Part shown: one piece after another, positions 47,334-56,287 of the stretch
How positions within the stretch are numbered: position 1 is the stretch's first letter
Layout of the letters: every line of letters begins with the position of its first letter
Assembly: GCF_010994095.1 (NCBI RefSeq)
Contig: NZ_WJYO01000005.1
Location: 186,001-250,000, forward strand
DNA: 64,000 nt
Reading direction: 5' to 3'
Source: Mumia xiangluensis
GTDB lineage: Bacteria > Actinomycetota > Actinomycetes > Propionibacteriales > Nocardioidaceae
Made by a program: the position numbers and the translations under genes
The notes under the pieces: generated by a model
What the model saw: the letters and a program-made list of their open reading frames with translations, nothing else
Database searches by the model: none
What the model was told of the DNA's origin: nothing

Positions 47334-48483
47334 CCACGACTCGACCACGCAGGACCCGACGAGCGCCGGGCGGGACCTGGAGCTGCGCGCGGTCACCAAG
47401 TCGTACGGCGCGTTCACGGCGGTCAGGTCGCTCGACCTGGTCGTCCCACAGGGCTCGTTCTTCGCCCTGCTGGGCCCGTCCGGGTGCGGCAAGACCACGA
47501 CCCTGCGGATGGTCGCCGGGCTCGACACGCCGACCGCAGGCACGATCTCGCTGGGCGACCGCGAGATCACCTACGACAAGCCGTACAAGCGGCCGGTCAA
47601 CACGGTGTTCCAGAACTACGCGCTGTTCCCGCACCTCGACATCTCCGAGAACGTCGCGTTCGGGCTCAAGCGGCGTGGGGTGAAGGAGACCAAGAAGGCG
47701 GTCGCCGAGATGCTCGCGCTCGTGGAGCTCGAGAGCCAGGGGAGCAAGAAGCCCTACCAGCTGTCCGGCGGCCAGCAGCAGCGCGTCGCGCTGGCGCGTG
47801 CCCTGATCAACAACCCCGAGGTGCTGCTGCTCGACGAGCCCCTCGGCGCGCTCGACCTCAAGCTGCGCCGCGGGATGCAGATCGAGCTCAAGCGCATCCA
47901 GACCGAGGTCGGCCTCACCTTCGTCCACGTCACCCACGACCAGGAGGAGGCCATGACGATGGCCGACACGGTCGCGGTCATGAACGCCGGCGTGATCGAG
48001 CAGATGGGCGCCCCGTCTGAGCTGTACGACAACCCGGCGACGACCTTCGTCGCGAACTTCCTCGGGCAGTCGAACCTGCTCGCGGGCGACATCCTCGGCC
48101 CCGACGGCGACGTCGTGAAGGTCTCGGTGCAGGGCACCACGGTGTCGATCCCGATCGAGCGCTGCCACTCCGAGGGCGGCAAGGGCTGGGTCGGCGTACG
48201 CCCGGAGAAGGTCATGATCGCCGAGGTCGGCGGGGAGATCGACGCTCCCGGCAACCGCTTCGAGGGCGGGGTGGTGACCGACGTGAGCTTCGTCGGCGTC
48301 TCCACCCAGTACCTCGTACGCATGCCGTGGGGGCAGGAGCTGATGGTGTTCGAGCAGAACACCGGGCGTCGTCCGATCCTCGCGGTCGGCACTCCCGTCG
48401 ACCTGTCGTGGCGTCCCGAGTACGCGTTCCTCCTCGATGCGAGCCAGGACGCCAAGGCGGGCGTCGAGGACGGGGACGACTGA
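47317..48483 (+). CDS. Polyamine (PotA-type) ABC transporter ATP-binding protein
   Basis: This 388-residue ATPase has Walker A GPSGCGKTTTLRM, Q-loop FQNYALFPHL, signature LSGGQQQRV, Walker B LLLDEPLGALD and HVTHDQEEAM, followed by a TOBE domain (about residues 285-370). ATG 47317 follows AAGGAG and overlaps the 3' end of the binding-protein gene by 17 nt. It couples ATP hydrolysis to import through the two permeases encoded next. Confidence 0.95.
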   Translation: MSLVADHDSTTQDPTSAGRDLELRAVTKSYGAFTAVRSLDLVVPQGSFFALLGPSGCGKTTTLRMVAGLDTPTAGTISLGDREITYDKPYKRPVNTVFQNYALFPHLDISENVAFGLKRRGVKETKKAVAEMLALVELESQGSKKPYQLSGGQQQRVALARALINNPEVLLLDEPLGALDLKLRRGMQIELKRIQTEVGLTFVHVTHDQEEAMTMADTVAVMNAGVIEQMGAPSELYDNPATTFVANFLGQSNLLAGDILGPDGDVVKVSVQGTTVSIPIERCHSEGGKGWVGVRPEKVMIAEVGGEIDAPGNRFEGGVVTDVSFVGVSTQYLVRMPWGQELMVFEQNTGRRPILAVGTPVDLSWRPEYAFLLDASQDAKAGVEDGDD

Positions 48484-49343
48484 TGGCGCGGACCCGGCGC
48501 AGGGCCCGGTTCACGGGCTACTGGCTGATGCTGCCGTCGGCCCTGTGGCTGGCGCTGTTCTTCCTCGTCCCCTTCTACTCGCTGATCGCGATGAGCCTGT
48601 ACGACCCGGAGGGCTCGTCGCTCACCGGCTACGACATGACGTGGCACTTCGCGAACTACGTCGACGTCGTCCAGGCTTACTGGCGGCCGCTGCTGCGCTC
48701 GTTCTGGTACGCCGCGCTCGCCACACTCGGCTGCCTGCTGCTCGGCTATGTGCTCGCGTACGCGATCGCGTTCAAGGCGGGCCGCTGGAAGAACCTCATG
48801 CTGGTGCTCGTCATCGCGCCGTTCTTCACCAGCTTCCTGATCCGGACGCTGTCGTGGAAGCTGATCCTCGCCGACGACGGCTGGATCGTGAACACGCTGC
48901 AGGCGGTCGGCATCCTCGGCCCCGACGGACGTCTCCTCGCGACCTCGTTCGCGGTCGTGATGGGACTGACGTACAACTTCCTGCCGTTCATGGTCCTGCC
49001 GCTCTTCGCGAGCCTCGACAAGATCGACCACCGGCTGATCGAGGCCGCCGGCGACCTGTACGCGTCCCCGGCGCGCGGGTTCTTCAAGGTGACCCTGCCG
49101 CTGTCCATGCCGGGTGTCGTGGCGGGCACACTGCTGACGTTCATCCCGGCGGCGGGCGACTACATCAACTCGGAGCTCCTGGGCAGCCCCAACCAGCGGA
49201 TGATCGGCAACGTCATCCAGAACCTCTTCACCAACCAGGGCGACTACGCCGCCGCGGGTGCCCTGTCGATGACACTGATGATCATCATCACGATCGGCGT
49301 CGTCCTCTACATCCGGCGCGCAGGGACGGAGGACCTCGTATGA
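48483..49343 (+). CDS. Polyamine (PotB-type) ABC transporter permease
   Basis: This 286-residue permease has about six helices and the coupling EAA loop RLIEAAGDLYASPARGFFKV. It is encoded directly after the ATPase (TGATG) and overlaps the second permease gene by 4 nt. GYWLMLPSALWLALFFLVPF is the first membrane segment, typical of PotB proteins. Confidence 0.93.
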   Translation: MARTRRRARFTGYWLMLPSALWLALFFLVPFYSLIAMSLYDPEGSSLTGYDMTWHFANYVDVVQAYWRPLLRSFWYAALATLGCLLLGYVLAYAIAFKAGRWKNLMLVLVIAPFFTSFLIRTLSWKLILADDGWIVNTLQAVGILGPDGRLLATSFAVVMGLTYNFLPFMVLPLFASLDKIDHRLIEAAGDLYASPARGFFKVTLPLSMPGVVAGTLLTFIPAAGDYINSELLGSPNQRMIGNVIQNLFTNQGDYAAAGALSMTLMIIITIGVVLYIRRAGTEDLV

Positions 49344-50158
49344 GCCCGCTCCAGAAGGTCGGTCGCTGGATCGGCGAGCACCTCGTGCTCGCGCTGGGTC
49401 TGCTCGTGCTGATCTACATGTTCGTGCCGATCGCGATCGTGGCGCTGATGAGCTTCAACGATCCGTCGTCGCGCAACGTCTACAAGTTCGACGGGTTCAC
49501 GCTGCACAACTGGCTCAACCCGTGCGAGCCGTCGGGCATGTGCGCGTCGGTGGTCCGCAGCGTGGAGATCGGCCTCCTGGCGACGCTGGTGGCGACGATC
49601 CTCGGCACGCTGGCGGCGTTCGCGCTCGTCCGGCACCGCTTCGCCGGTCGCGGACCCCTCAACACGCTGATCATCCTGCCGATGGCGGCGCCCGAGATCG
49701 TGCTGGGCTCGTCCATGCTGGCGCTGTTCGTGTCGGCCGGGTTCGGCGGCAAGCTCGGGTTCGTGACGATCTTCATCGCGCACGTGACCTTCTGCCTGTC
49801 GTTCGTGATCATCACGGTGCGGGCGCGTCTGTCCGGGCTCGACGACAACCTCGAGCAGGCGGCGATGGATCTCTATGCCACAGAGAACCAGACGTTCTGG
49901 CGGGTCACGTTCCCGCTGGTCTTCCCGGGCATCCTCGGTGCGGCTCTGCTGAGCTTCTCGTTGTCGTTCGACGACTTCATCATCACGAACCTCAACGCCG
50001 GCCAGACGGTGACCTTCCCGATGTACGTGTGGGGAGTCGCGCAGCGCGGCATCCCGATGCAGGTCAACGTGATCGGGACGGCGATGTTCGTGATCGCGGT
50101 GACGATCGTGCTCGGCAGCGAGATCACGCGGCGCCGCAGGGCCAAGGCAGCCGCCTAG
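49340..50158 (+). CDS. Polyamine (PotC-type) ABC transporter permease
   Basis: This 272-residue second permease has six helices and the EAA-loop stretch EQAAMDLYATENQTFWRV. SFSLSFDDFIITNLNAG is characteristic of PotC proteins. It completes the importer. A palindrome and terminator follow at 50205-50330. Confidence 0.93.
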   Translation: MSPLQKVGRWIGEHLVLALGLLVLIYMFVPIAIVALMSFNDPSSRNVYKFDGFTLHNWLNPCEPSGMCASVVRSVEIGLLATLVATILGTLAAFALVRHRFAGRGPLNTLIILPMAAPEIVLGSSMLALFVSAGFGGKLGFVTIFIAHVTFCLSFVIITVRARLSGLDDNLEQAAMDLYATENQTFWRVTFPLVFPGILGAALLSFSLSFDDFIITNLNAGQTVTFPMYVWGVAQRGIPMQVNVIGTAMFVIAVTIVLGSEITRRRRAKAAA

Positions 50159-50204
50159 CCACCGCCGTACGACGGGCTCCGCCTCGTCTCGCCTGACCCG
50201 AGGG

Positions 50205-50294
50205 CCGTTTGCCACGCTCCCACCGCAAATGCCCGCCATGCACCGCAAACTTCCGGTGCATGGCGGGCATTTGCGGTGGGAGCGTGGCAAACGG
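50205..50294. repeat. Perfect 41-bp inverted repeat
   Basis: The arms at 50205-50245 and 50254-50294 are exact reverse complements over 41 bp (CCGTTTGCCACGCTCCCACC at the outer left) with an 8-nt loop CAAACTTC. It is far longer than a terminator needs. It lies between the convergent potC-type and aminotransferase genes, directly before a second, ordinary hairpin. No open frame or flanking target duplication is evident. Confidence 0.95.
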
Positions 50295-50295
50295 A

Positions 50296-50330
50296 GGCCG
50301 CCGCCCCCGGGGTACCTGGGGACGGCGGCC
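50296..50330. terminator. Bidirectional terminator hairpin
   Basis: GGCCGCCG (50296-50303) and CGGCGGCC (50323-50330) pair perfectly and can be extended inward by C/G pairs beyond one mismatch. TTCGG follows. It separates the transporter operon from the convergent aminotransferase gene. Confidence 0.7.
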
Positions 50331-50343
50331 TTCGGCGTACGGG

Positions 50344-51720
50344 TCAGAGTAGGTTCTGGCCCTCGGTGATCACCGAGCGCAGGATCCGCTCCATCTCGTC
50401 GAAGTGCTCCTGGTCGCAGATCAGCGGGGGAGCGAGCTGCACGACCGGGTCGCCACGGTCGTCGGCGCGGCAGTAGAGGCCCGCGTCGTACAGCGCCTTG
50501 GACAGGAACCCGCGGAGCAGGCGCTCAGACTCGTCCTCGTCGAAGGTCTCCTTGGTCGCCTTGTCCTTGACCAGCTCGATCCCGTAGAAGTAGCCGTCGC
50601 CACGGACGTCGCCGACGATGTCGAGGTCGAGCAGCTTCTCGAGCGTCGAACGGAAGCCGTCCTGGTTCGCTCGGACGTTCTCGTTGATGCCCTCGCGCTC
50701 GAAGATGTCGAGGTTCGTCATCGCGACCGCCGTCGAGACCGGGTGGCCGCCGAAGGTGTAGCCGTGCAGGAACGACTCGTGGCCCTTGAGGAACGGCTCC
50801 ATCAGGCGGTCGGAGGCGATCATGGCGCCGAGCGGCGCGTAGCCGGACGTGAGGCCCTTGGCGCAGGTGATGATGTCCGGCTGGTAGCCGTAGCGCACGG
50901 CACCGAACATCTCGCCGAGCCGGCCGAAGGCACAGATGACCTCGTCGGAGACCAGCAGCACGTCGTACTCGTCGCAGATCTCACGGACCCGCTGGAAGTA
51001 TCCGGGCGGAGGCGGGAAGCAGCCGCCGGCGTTCTGCACCGGCTCGAGGAACACCGCCGCGACGGTGTCCGGGCCCTCGAACTCGATCGCCTCGGCGATG
51101 CGGTCGGCGGCCCAGCGGCCGAACGCCTCCGGGTCGTCGCCGTGCTCGGGGGCGCGGTAGATGTTGGTGTTCGGGACGCGGAAGGTGCTCGGCACGAGCG
51201 GCTCGAACGGCGCCTTCATGTCCGGGATGCCGGTGATCGACAGGGCGCCCTGCGGGGTGCCGTGGTAGGCGATGTTGCGGCTGATGACCTTGTGCTTGGT
51301 GGGCTTGCCGGTCAGCTTGAAGTACTGCTTGGCGAGCTTCCAGGCGCTCTCGACGGCCTCACCTCCACCGGTGGTGAAGAAGACGCGGTTGAGGTCGCCC
51401 GGCGCGTACGAGGCGACGCGCTCGGCCAGCTGGACGGCCGGCGGGTGGGCGTACGACCACAGGGGCATGAACGCCAGCTCGCGGGCCTGCTTCGCGGCGG
51501 CCTCGGCGAGCTCCTCACGGCCGTGGCCGACCTGCACGACGAACAGGCCGGCGAGTCCGTCCAGGTAGCGCTTGCCTGCGGTGTCGAAGAGATATGCGCC
51601 CTCCCCCTTCGCGATCACGGGCACGTCCGAGGTCTCGTACGTGCTGTGGCGCGTGAAGTGCATCCAGAGGTGGTCCTTGGCAGCGCGCTGAAGGTGCGCG
51701 TCGTCCCACTGTTCGCTCAT
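50344..51720 (-). CDS. Class III PLP-dependent aminotransferase (putrescine/omega-amine type)
   Basis: This 458-residue fold-type I aminotransferase has Lys288 as the PLP Schiff-base residue (CAKGLTSGYAPLGA), Asp259 (LLVSDEVICAFGRLG) for the pyridine nitrogen, and GGGEAVESAWKLAKQY for the phosphate. Members of this subgroup transfer the amino group of putrescine, cadaverine or other omega-amines to pyruvate or 2-oxoglutarate. It is divergent from an aldehyde dehydrogenase and beside a polyamine importer, which points to putrescine to 4-aminobutanal. ATG 51720 is chosen by family alignment; an upstream ATG at 51756 is unlikely. Confidence 0.9.
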   Translation of the reverse strand: MSEQWDDAHLQRAAKDHLWMHFTRHSTYETSDVPVIAKGEGAYLFDTAGKRYLDGLAGLFVVQVGHGREELAEAAAKQARELAFMPLWSYAHPPAVQLAERVASYAPGDLNRVFFTTGGGEAVESAWKLAKQYFKLTGKPTKHKVISRNIAYHGTPQGALSITGIPDMKAPFEPLVPSTFRVPNTNIYRAPEHGDDPEAFGRWAADRIAEAIEFEGPDTVAAVFLEPVQNAGGCFPPPPGYFQRVREICDEYDVLLVSDEVICAFGRLGEMFGAVRYGYQPDIITCAKGLTSGYAPLGAMIASDRLMEPFLKGHESFLHGYTFGGHPVSTAVAMTNLDIFEREGINENVRANQDGFRSTLEKLLDLDIVGDVRGDGYFYGIELVKDKATKETFDEDESERLLRGFLSKALYDAGLYCRADDRGDPVVQLAPPLICDQEHFDEMERILRSVITEGQNLL

Positions 51721-51863
51721 GACATCGAGTATCGCCCAGGATTGGCATTCGGGCAAAGGTTTACGTTGGTTGAAGGCCGTAACAGATACGAAATCCGCAT
51801 CATTTGGCGCTGCTCGCCGTGCGATCCATTGTGGGGCTCCAGCAGTTGTGCCAGATTGAGGGC

Positions 51864-53306
51864 ATGACCGAAACCATCGCGAACTTCGTCAACGGCCAGA
51901 AGGTGGCGGCGCGCGACGGCGCCACGTACGACGTGATCGACCCGACGACCGGACAGGTCTACGCGCAGGCGCCGATGTCGCGCGAGGCCGACGTCGACGC
52001 GGCGATGACTGCCGCGCAGGACGCCTTCGACAACGGGTGGCGCGACACGACCCCGCGCGAGCGGCAGGCAGCGCTCATCAAGCTCAACCAGGCGCTCGCC
52101 GACCGTGCGGACGACATCGTCGCCGCCGAGGTCAAGGACACCGGGAAGCCGCGCGGCCTCACCGTCAGCGAGGAGCTGCCGATGGTCGACGACGCGCTCA
52201 CGTTCTTCGCCGGCGCGGCGCGGGTCCTCGAGGGCCGGGCAGCGGGGGAGTACATGGCCGGCCACACCTCGATGATCCGCCGCGAGCCGATCGGTGTCGT
52301 CGCGCAGGTGACCCCCTGGAACTACCCGCTTCTGATGGGCATCTGGAAGATCGCGCCCGCGCTCGCAGCGGGCAACACCATCGTCATCAAGCCCAGCGAC
52401 ACCACGCCGGCGTCGACGGCGCTCCTCGCCGAGATCGCGGCCGACATCCTGCCGCCCGGCGTCCTCAACGTCGTGTGCGGAGACCGCGACACCGGACGCG
52501 CGCTCATCGCGCACAAGACTCCGGCGATGGTCGCGATCACGGGTTCCGTCCGCGCCGGCATGGAGGTCGCGCGCTCGGCCTCGGACGACGTCAAGCGCGT
52601 CCACCTCGAGCTCGGCGGCAAGGCGCCGGTGGTGGTGTTCGACGACGCGGACATCGCGGCCGCCGCCGAGGCGATCGCCGTCGGTGGCTACTTCAACGCC
52701 GGCCAGGACTGTACGGCGGCGACGCGCGTGCTCGCGGCGCCCGGGGCGTACGCGGACTTCGTCGACGCCCTCACGGAGCAGGCGAAGGGCACCCGTACGG
52801 GCCTGCCCGACGACGAGGACGTCCTCTTCGGCTCGCTCAACAGCGCCGACCAGCTCGCGCGCGTCTCCGGCTTCGTCGACCGCCTCCCCGACCACGCCAA
52901 GGTGTCGGCGGGCGGGTCACGGCCCGGCGGAGACCTCGCCGACGGGTACTACTTCGAGCCGACCGTGCTGAGCGACCTGCGTCAGGACGACGAGGCGATC
53001 CAGAACGAGATCTTCGGGCCGGTGATCACGGTGCAGCCGTTCACCGACGAGGACGAGGCCGTGCGCTGGGCGAACGGCGTGCCGTACGGGCTCGCGTCGT
53101 CGGTCTGGACCAAGGACCACGGCCGCGCGATGCGGATGGCGAAGCGCCTCGACTTCGGGTGCGTGTGGATCAACACGCACATCCCGCTGGTGGCCGAGAT
53201 GCCGCACGGAGGCTTCAAGCACTCCGGGTACGGCAAGGACCTGTCGATGTACGGGCTCGAGGACTACACGCGCGTGAAGCACGTGATGAGCAACATCGAG
53301 GCTTAG
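51864..53306 (+). CDS. Aldehyde dehydrogenase (4-aminobutyraldehyde dehydrogenase-like)
   Basis: This 480-residue NAD(P)+-dependent aldehyde dehydrogenase has the catalytic Cys283 in AGQDCTAATR and the general base Glu249 in LELGGKAP; VTPWNYPLLMGIWKIAPALA and EIFGPVITVQPF are present. GQDCTA with this context is typical of the betaine/4-aminobutyraldehyde dehydrogenase (PatD-like) group. With the aminotransferase it would complete putrescine to GABA. ATG 51864 follows GAGGG. A hairpin-forming repeat copy lies downstream. Confidence 0.92.
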   Translation: MTETIANFVNGQKVAARDGATYDVIDPTTGQVYAQAPMSREADVDAAMTAAQDAFDNGWRDTTPRERQAALIKLNQALADRADDIVAAEVKDTGKPRGLTVSEELPMVDDALTFFAGAARVLEGRAAGEYMAGHTSMIRREPIGVVAQVTPWNYPLLMGIWKIAPALAAGNTIVIKPSDTTPASTALLAEIAADILPPGVLNVVCGDRDTGRALIAHKTPAMVAITGSVRAGMEVARSASDDVKRVHLELGGKAPVVVFDDADIAAAAEAIAVGGYFNAGQDCTAATRVLAAPGAYADFVDALTEQAKGTRTGLPDDEDVLFGSLNSADQLARVSGFVDRLPDHAKVSAGGSRPGGDLADGYYFEPTVLSDLRQDDEAIQNEIFGPVITVQPFTDEDEAVRWANGVPYGLASSVWTKDHGRAMRMAKRLDFGCVWINTHIPLVAEMPHGGFKHSGYGKDLSMYGLEDYTRVKHVMSNIEA

Positions 53307-53307
53307 G

Positions 53308-53383
53308 GGTTTCGACTCGCTGCGCTCGCTCAACCAGCGGGAGGAGCGCTCGCTCAACCAGCGGAGCCTCGCGCAGCGAGTCG
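53308..53383. repeat. Single dispersed repeat copy forming a 13-bp hairpin
   Basis: This copy of the GGTTTCGACTCGCTGCGCTC repeat, with a second partial copy, ends in an inverted part. CGACTCGCTGCGC (53313-53325) pairs perfectly with GCGCAGCGAGTCG (53371-53383). It lies between convergent genes and probably works as a terminator. The same unit is tandemly amplified at 60881-61255. Confidence 0.85.
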
Positions 53384-53391
53384 GAGCCTGC

Positions 53392-54036
53392 TCACACCAG
53401 CCCGGCGTCGTGGGCGGCGATCGCGACCTGGACGCGGTTCGAGGCGTCGAGCTTGGTCAGGATGCGCGACACGTGCGCCTTCACTGTGGCGATGCTCATG
53501 TGCAGCGTCGTCGCGATCTCGGCGTTCGACATACCGCGCCCGACCGCCACCGCGACCTCGAGCTCCCGCTCGCTGAGCACGGCGAGCCGGGCACGGGCGT
53601 CCCCGTCCCCGTCACCGGAGTCGCGGACCCGCCGGATCAGCTGCTCGGTGACGCTCGGCGACAGCATCGGCTCGCCCGCCGCGACCTTGCGGACGGCGTC
53701 GACGAGAACGTCGGGCGGGGTGTCCTTGAGCAGGAAGCCGCTCGCCCCGTGTCTCAGCGCCCGCAGCACGTAGTCGTCGGCGTCGAACGTCGTCAGCACC
53801 ACGACCTGCGGCGCCGCCGGGAGGCGCTGCAGCTCGGCGGTCGCCGAGAGCCCGTCCATCCGCGGCATCCGGATGTCCATGAGGACGACGTCGACCGCCG
53901 TCGTACGGAGCACGCTGAGCGCCTCGGCACCGTCACCCGCCTCGGCCACGACAGCGATGTCGTCCGCGCCGCCGAGGATCAGCCGGAGGCCGGCGCGGAC
54001 GAGCGCGTCGTCGTCGACGAGCGCGACCCGGATCAT
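53392..54036 (-). CDS. NarL/LuxR-family response regulator
   Basis: This 214-residue regulator has a receiver domain (acidic pocket VDDD at residues 7-10, phosphoacceptor Asp54 in VLMDIRMPRMDG, Lys in FLLKDTPP) and a C-terminal LuxR HTH (LSERELEVAVAVGRGMSNAE, then ATVKAHVSRILTKL). ATG 54036 overlaps the kinase stop (ATGA). It probably governs the divergent ABC transporter genes at 55340-57078. Confidence 0.94.
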   Translation of the reverse strand: MIRVALVDDDALVRAGLRLILGGADDIAVVAEAGDGAEALSVLRTTAVDVVLMDIRMPRMDGLSATAELQRLPAAPQVVVLTTFDADDYVLRALRHGASGFLLKDTPPDVLVDAVRKVAAGEPMLSPSVTEQLIRRVRDSGDGDGDARARLAVLSERELEVAVAVGRGMSNAEIATTLHMSIATVKAHVSRILTKLDASNRVQVAIAAHDAGLV

Positions 54037-55199
54037 GTCGGCCACGGTAGCGCCAAGGTCAGCACGAACTCGTCAGCGCTGACGCGGTGGCTCAGCGTGC
54101 CGCCGACCAGCCCGGCACGCTCCGACAGCCCGACGAGCCCCAGGCCGGAGGTCGGGAGCGCCTGCCTCGTGGTGCCGACCCGCAGGGGGTTGCGCGCCTC
54201 GATGACGATGCCGTCGCCCGACTCACCACGCAGCGTCACCGAGACCATCGTGTCGGGCGCGTGCTTGTGCGCGTTGGTGAGGGCCTCCTGCACGACGCGG
54301 TACGCCGTGCGGCCCATCCGCTCCGGCGGTCCGTGCGGCGTCAGCTCGTCGGTGAGCGCCACCCGCATCCCGGCCGAGCGTGCGCCGTTGACGAGGTCGG
54401 GAAGGTCCCGCCAGGACGGCTGAGGTCGGTCGGCGGTGTCCAGCTCTGCGCCGCGCAGGATGCCGAGCACCTCGCGCAGGTCGGTGAGTGCCAGGTGGGC
54501 GTTGTCGCGGATGACCTCGGCGGCGGAGCGTACGTCGTCGGCGGGGAGGTTCGTGCGGTACGCGAGCGCTCCCGCATGCATCGCCACCATCGAGATGCGG
54601 TGGGCGAGCACGTCGTGCATCTCGCGGGCGATCCGGGCACGCTCGGCGATCCGGGCCTGCGCGACACGGCCGGCCTGCTCGGCCTCGGCGACACGGGCGC
54701 GCTCGCGCAAGGTGTAGAGGAGCTCGCGCCGCGACCCGATGTACATGCCGACGGCGAACAGCGTGACCATCATCAGGAGGCTGAGGGCGAGAACGATCTG
54801 CCACTCGTCGTCGCGCAACGTGGGGTCGATGAAGACGACGACCGTGGTCTGGACCAGCACGAGCGAGCCGACCCCGATGATCTCGGGCCAGCGTCGACGC
54901 GTGGCCAGCGAGACCCCGGCCAGCGCGGCGGGGCCGGCGGCCGTGAACGAGACCGCGGCGATCGCTGTCGTGAGCGCGGCCACCGCGACCGGCCACCGCC
55001 GTCGCTGCGTGACGAGCCCCAGGGCGAGGAGGCCGCCGGCCAGGTCCAGCCAGAACCACAACGGCGCGTGCTGCGCCTGCCACTCGGCGACCCCAGCCAG
55101 CCAGACGACGGCGCCGATGAGGACCACCGCGGCATAGCGCCAGAGCTGGCTCGGCCAGCGCAGCGGCGGTTGGTACGCCGCGGGGTCCACCTGGTTCAC
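54033..55199 (-). CDS. NarL-type sensor histidine kinase
   Basis: This 388-residue kinase has about five transmembrane helices in residues 20-160 and no large extracellular domain. A HisKA_3 dimerisation region with His195 in AREMHDVLAHRIS and an ATPase domain (QEALTNAHKHA, TSGLGLVGLSERA) complete it. Such kinases often sense membrane stress or drugs. GTG 55199 is preferred: TAGGCT (minus strand, 55212-55207) ends 7 nt upstream, a leaderless arrangement. It is divergent from a DrrA-like ABC gene 140 bp away. Confidence 0.92.
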   Translation of the reverse strand: MNQVDPAAYQPPLRWPSQLWRYAAVVLIGAVVWLAGVAEWQAQHAPLWFWLDLAGGLLALGLVTQRRRWPVAVAALTTAIAAVSFTAAGPAALAGVSLATRRRWPEIIGVGSLVLVQTTVVVFIDPTLRDDEWQIVLALSLLMMVTLFAVGMYIGSRRELLYTLRERARVAEAEQAGRVAQARIAERARIAREMHDVLAHRISMVAMHAGALAYRTNLPADDVRSAAEVIRDNAHLALTDLREVLGILRGAELDTADRPQPSWRDLPDLVNGARSAGMRVALTDELTPHGPPERMGRTAYRVVQEALTNAHKHAPDTMVSVTLRGESGDGIVIEARNPLRVGTTRQALPTSGLGLVGLSERAGLVGGTLSHRVSADEFVLTLALPWPT

Positions 55200-55339
55200 G
55201 GGATCCAGCCTAGGCAGTCGGCCACCTGCGGCGTACCGGCCGTTGGTCCACGGCCCGTCGACCTGCCCCCTACTTTCGGCTAGCCAGGACCAGCCCATAG
55301 GCCGATGCCTACGACCTGGTGCGGCGCGATGCTGGTGAC

Positions 55340-56287
55340 ATGATCCAGGTCCAGAACCTTTCCAAGAGGTACGGCGACCACCTCGCGGTGGACGACATCA
55401 CCTTCACGTGTCGCCCTGGCACCGTCACGGGCTTCCTCGGCCCGAACGGCGCCGGCAAGTCCACGACGCTGCGGATGCTCACCAGCCTGACCATCCCGAC
55501 GTCCGGCTCCGCCACGATCGGCGGGCACCGCTACAGCGACATCCCGAACCCGGGCGCCCAGATCGGCGTCCTCCTCGACGCCTCCGCCCAGCACAACGGC
55601 CGCACCGGCCGCGAGGTCCTCACCATCGCCGCACAGACGATGGGACTCGACCGCAAGCGCGTCGACGAGATGCTCGACCTCGTCGGGCTGTCGCCGAAGG
55701 AGGCCAAGCGCCGGGTCGGCAACTACTCGCTCGGCATGCGGCAGCGCCTCGGCATCGCGTCGTCGTTGCTCGCCGACCCGCAGGTGCTGATCCTCGACGA
55801 GCCGGCGAACGGTCTCGACCCGGCCGGCATCCACTGGATGCGGCAGCTGCTGCGCCACTACGCCGACCGTGGGGGCACGGTCCTTCTCTCGTCGCATCTG
55901 CTGCACGAGATCGAGGTCATCGCCGACGAGATCATCGTCATCGGCAACGGTCAGATCGTGGCTCAGGGGAGCAAGGATGAGCTGCTCGCGGGTGCGGGCA
56001 CCTTCGTCCGTGCGCTGGAGCCGGACGAGCTCGCGCGTGCCCTCTCGGTCGCCGGCATCCACGTGACTCCGGCGACGGCCGACGGCTTCAGCACCGACGC
56101 CGATCCCGCCGACGTCGGCAAGGCGGCCGCCGCTGCCGGCGTCGCGCTCGTCGAGCTGCGGCCCGGCGACCGCGCCGGCCTCGAGGACCTGTTCCTCCAG
56201 CTCACCGCGGGCAACCAGCGTGACGCGCTCGCTCCCGCTCCCGCCCCGGGCTTCGGTCCGGCCGTCCAGCAAGGAGGCCAGGCATGA
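55340..56287 (+). CDS. DrrA-type ABC transporter ATP-binding protein
   Basis: This 315-residue ATPase has Walker A GPNGAGKST (34-42), signature YSLGMRQRL, Walker B VLILDEPANGLDP and SSHLLHEIEVIADE, then a C-terminal accessory region of about 90 residues typical of DrrA/CcmA-like exporters. ATG 55340 is chosen by alignment. It overlaps the permease gene by 4 nt and is transcribed away from the two-component genes, the usual layout for antibiotic or lipid export modules under their control. Confidence 0.93.
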   Translation: MIQVQNLSKRYGDHLAVDDITFTCRPGTVTGFLGPNGAGKSTTLRMLTSLTIPTSGSATIGGHRYSDIPNPGAQIGVLLDASAQHNGRTGREVLTIAAQTMGLDRKRVDEMLDLVGLSPKEAKRRVGNYSLGMRQRLGIASSLLADPQVLILDEPANGLDPAGIHWMRQLLRHYADRGGTVLLSSHLLHEIEVIADEIIVIGNGQIVAQGSKDELLAGAGTFVRALEPDELARALSVAGIHVTPATADGFSTDADPADVGKAAAAAGVALVELRPGDRAGLEDLFLQLTAGNQRDALAPAPAPGFGPAVQQGGQA

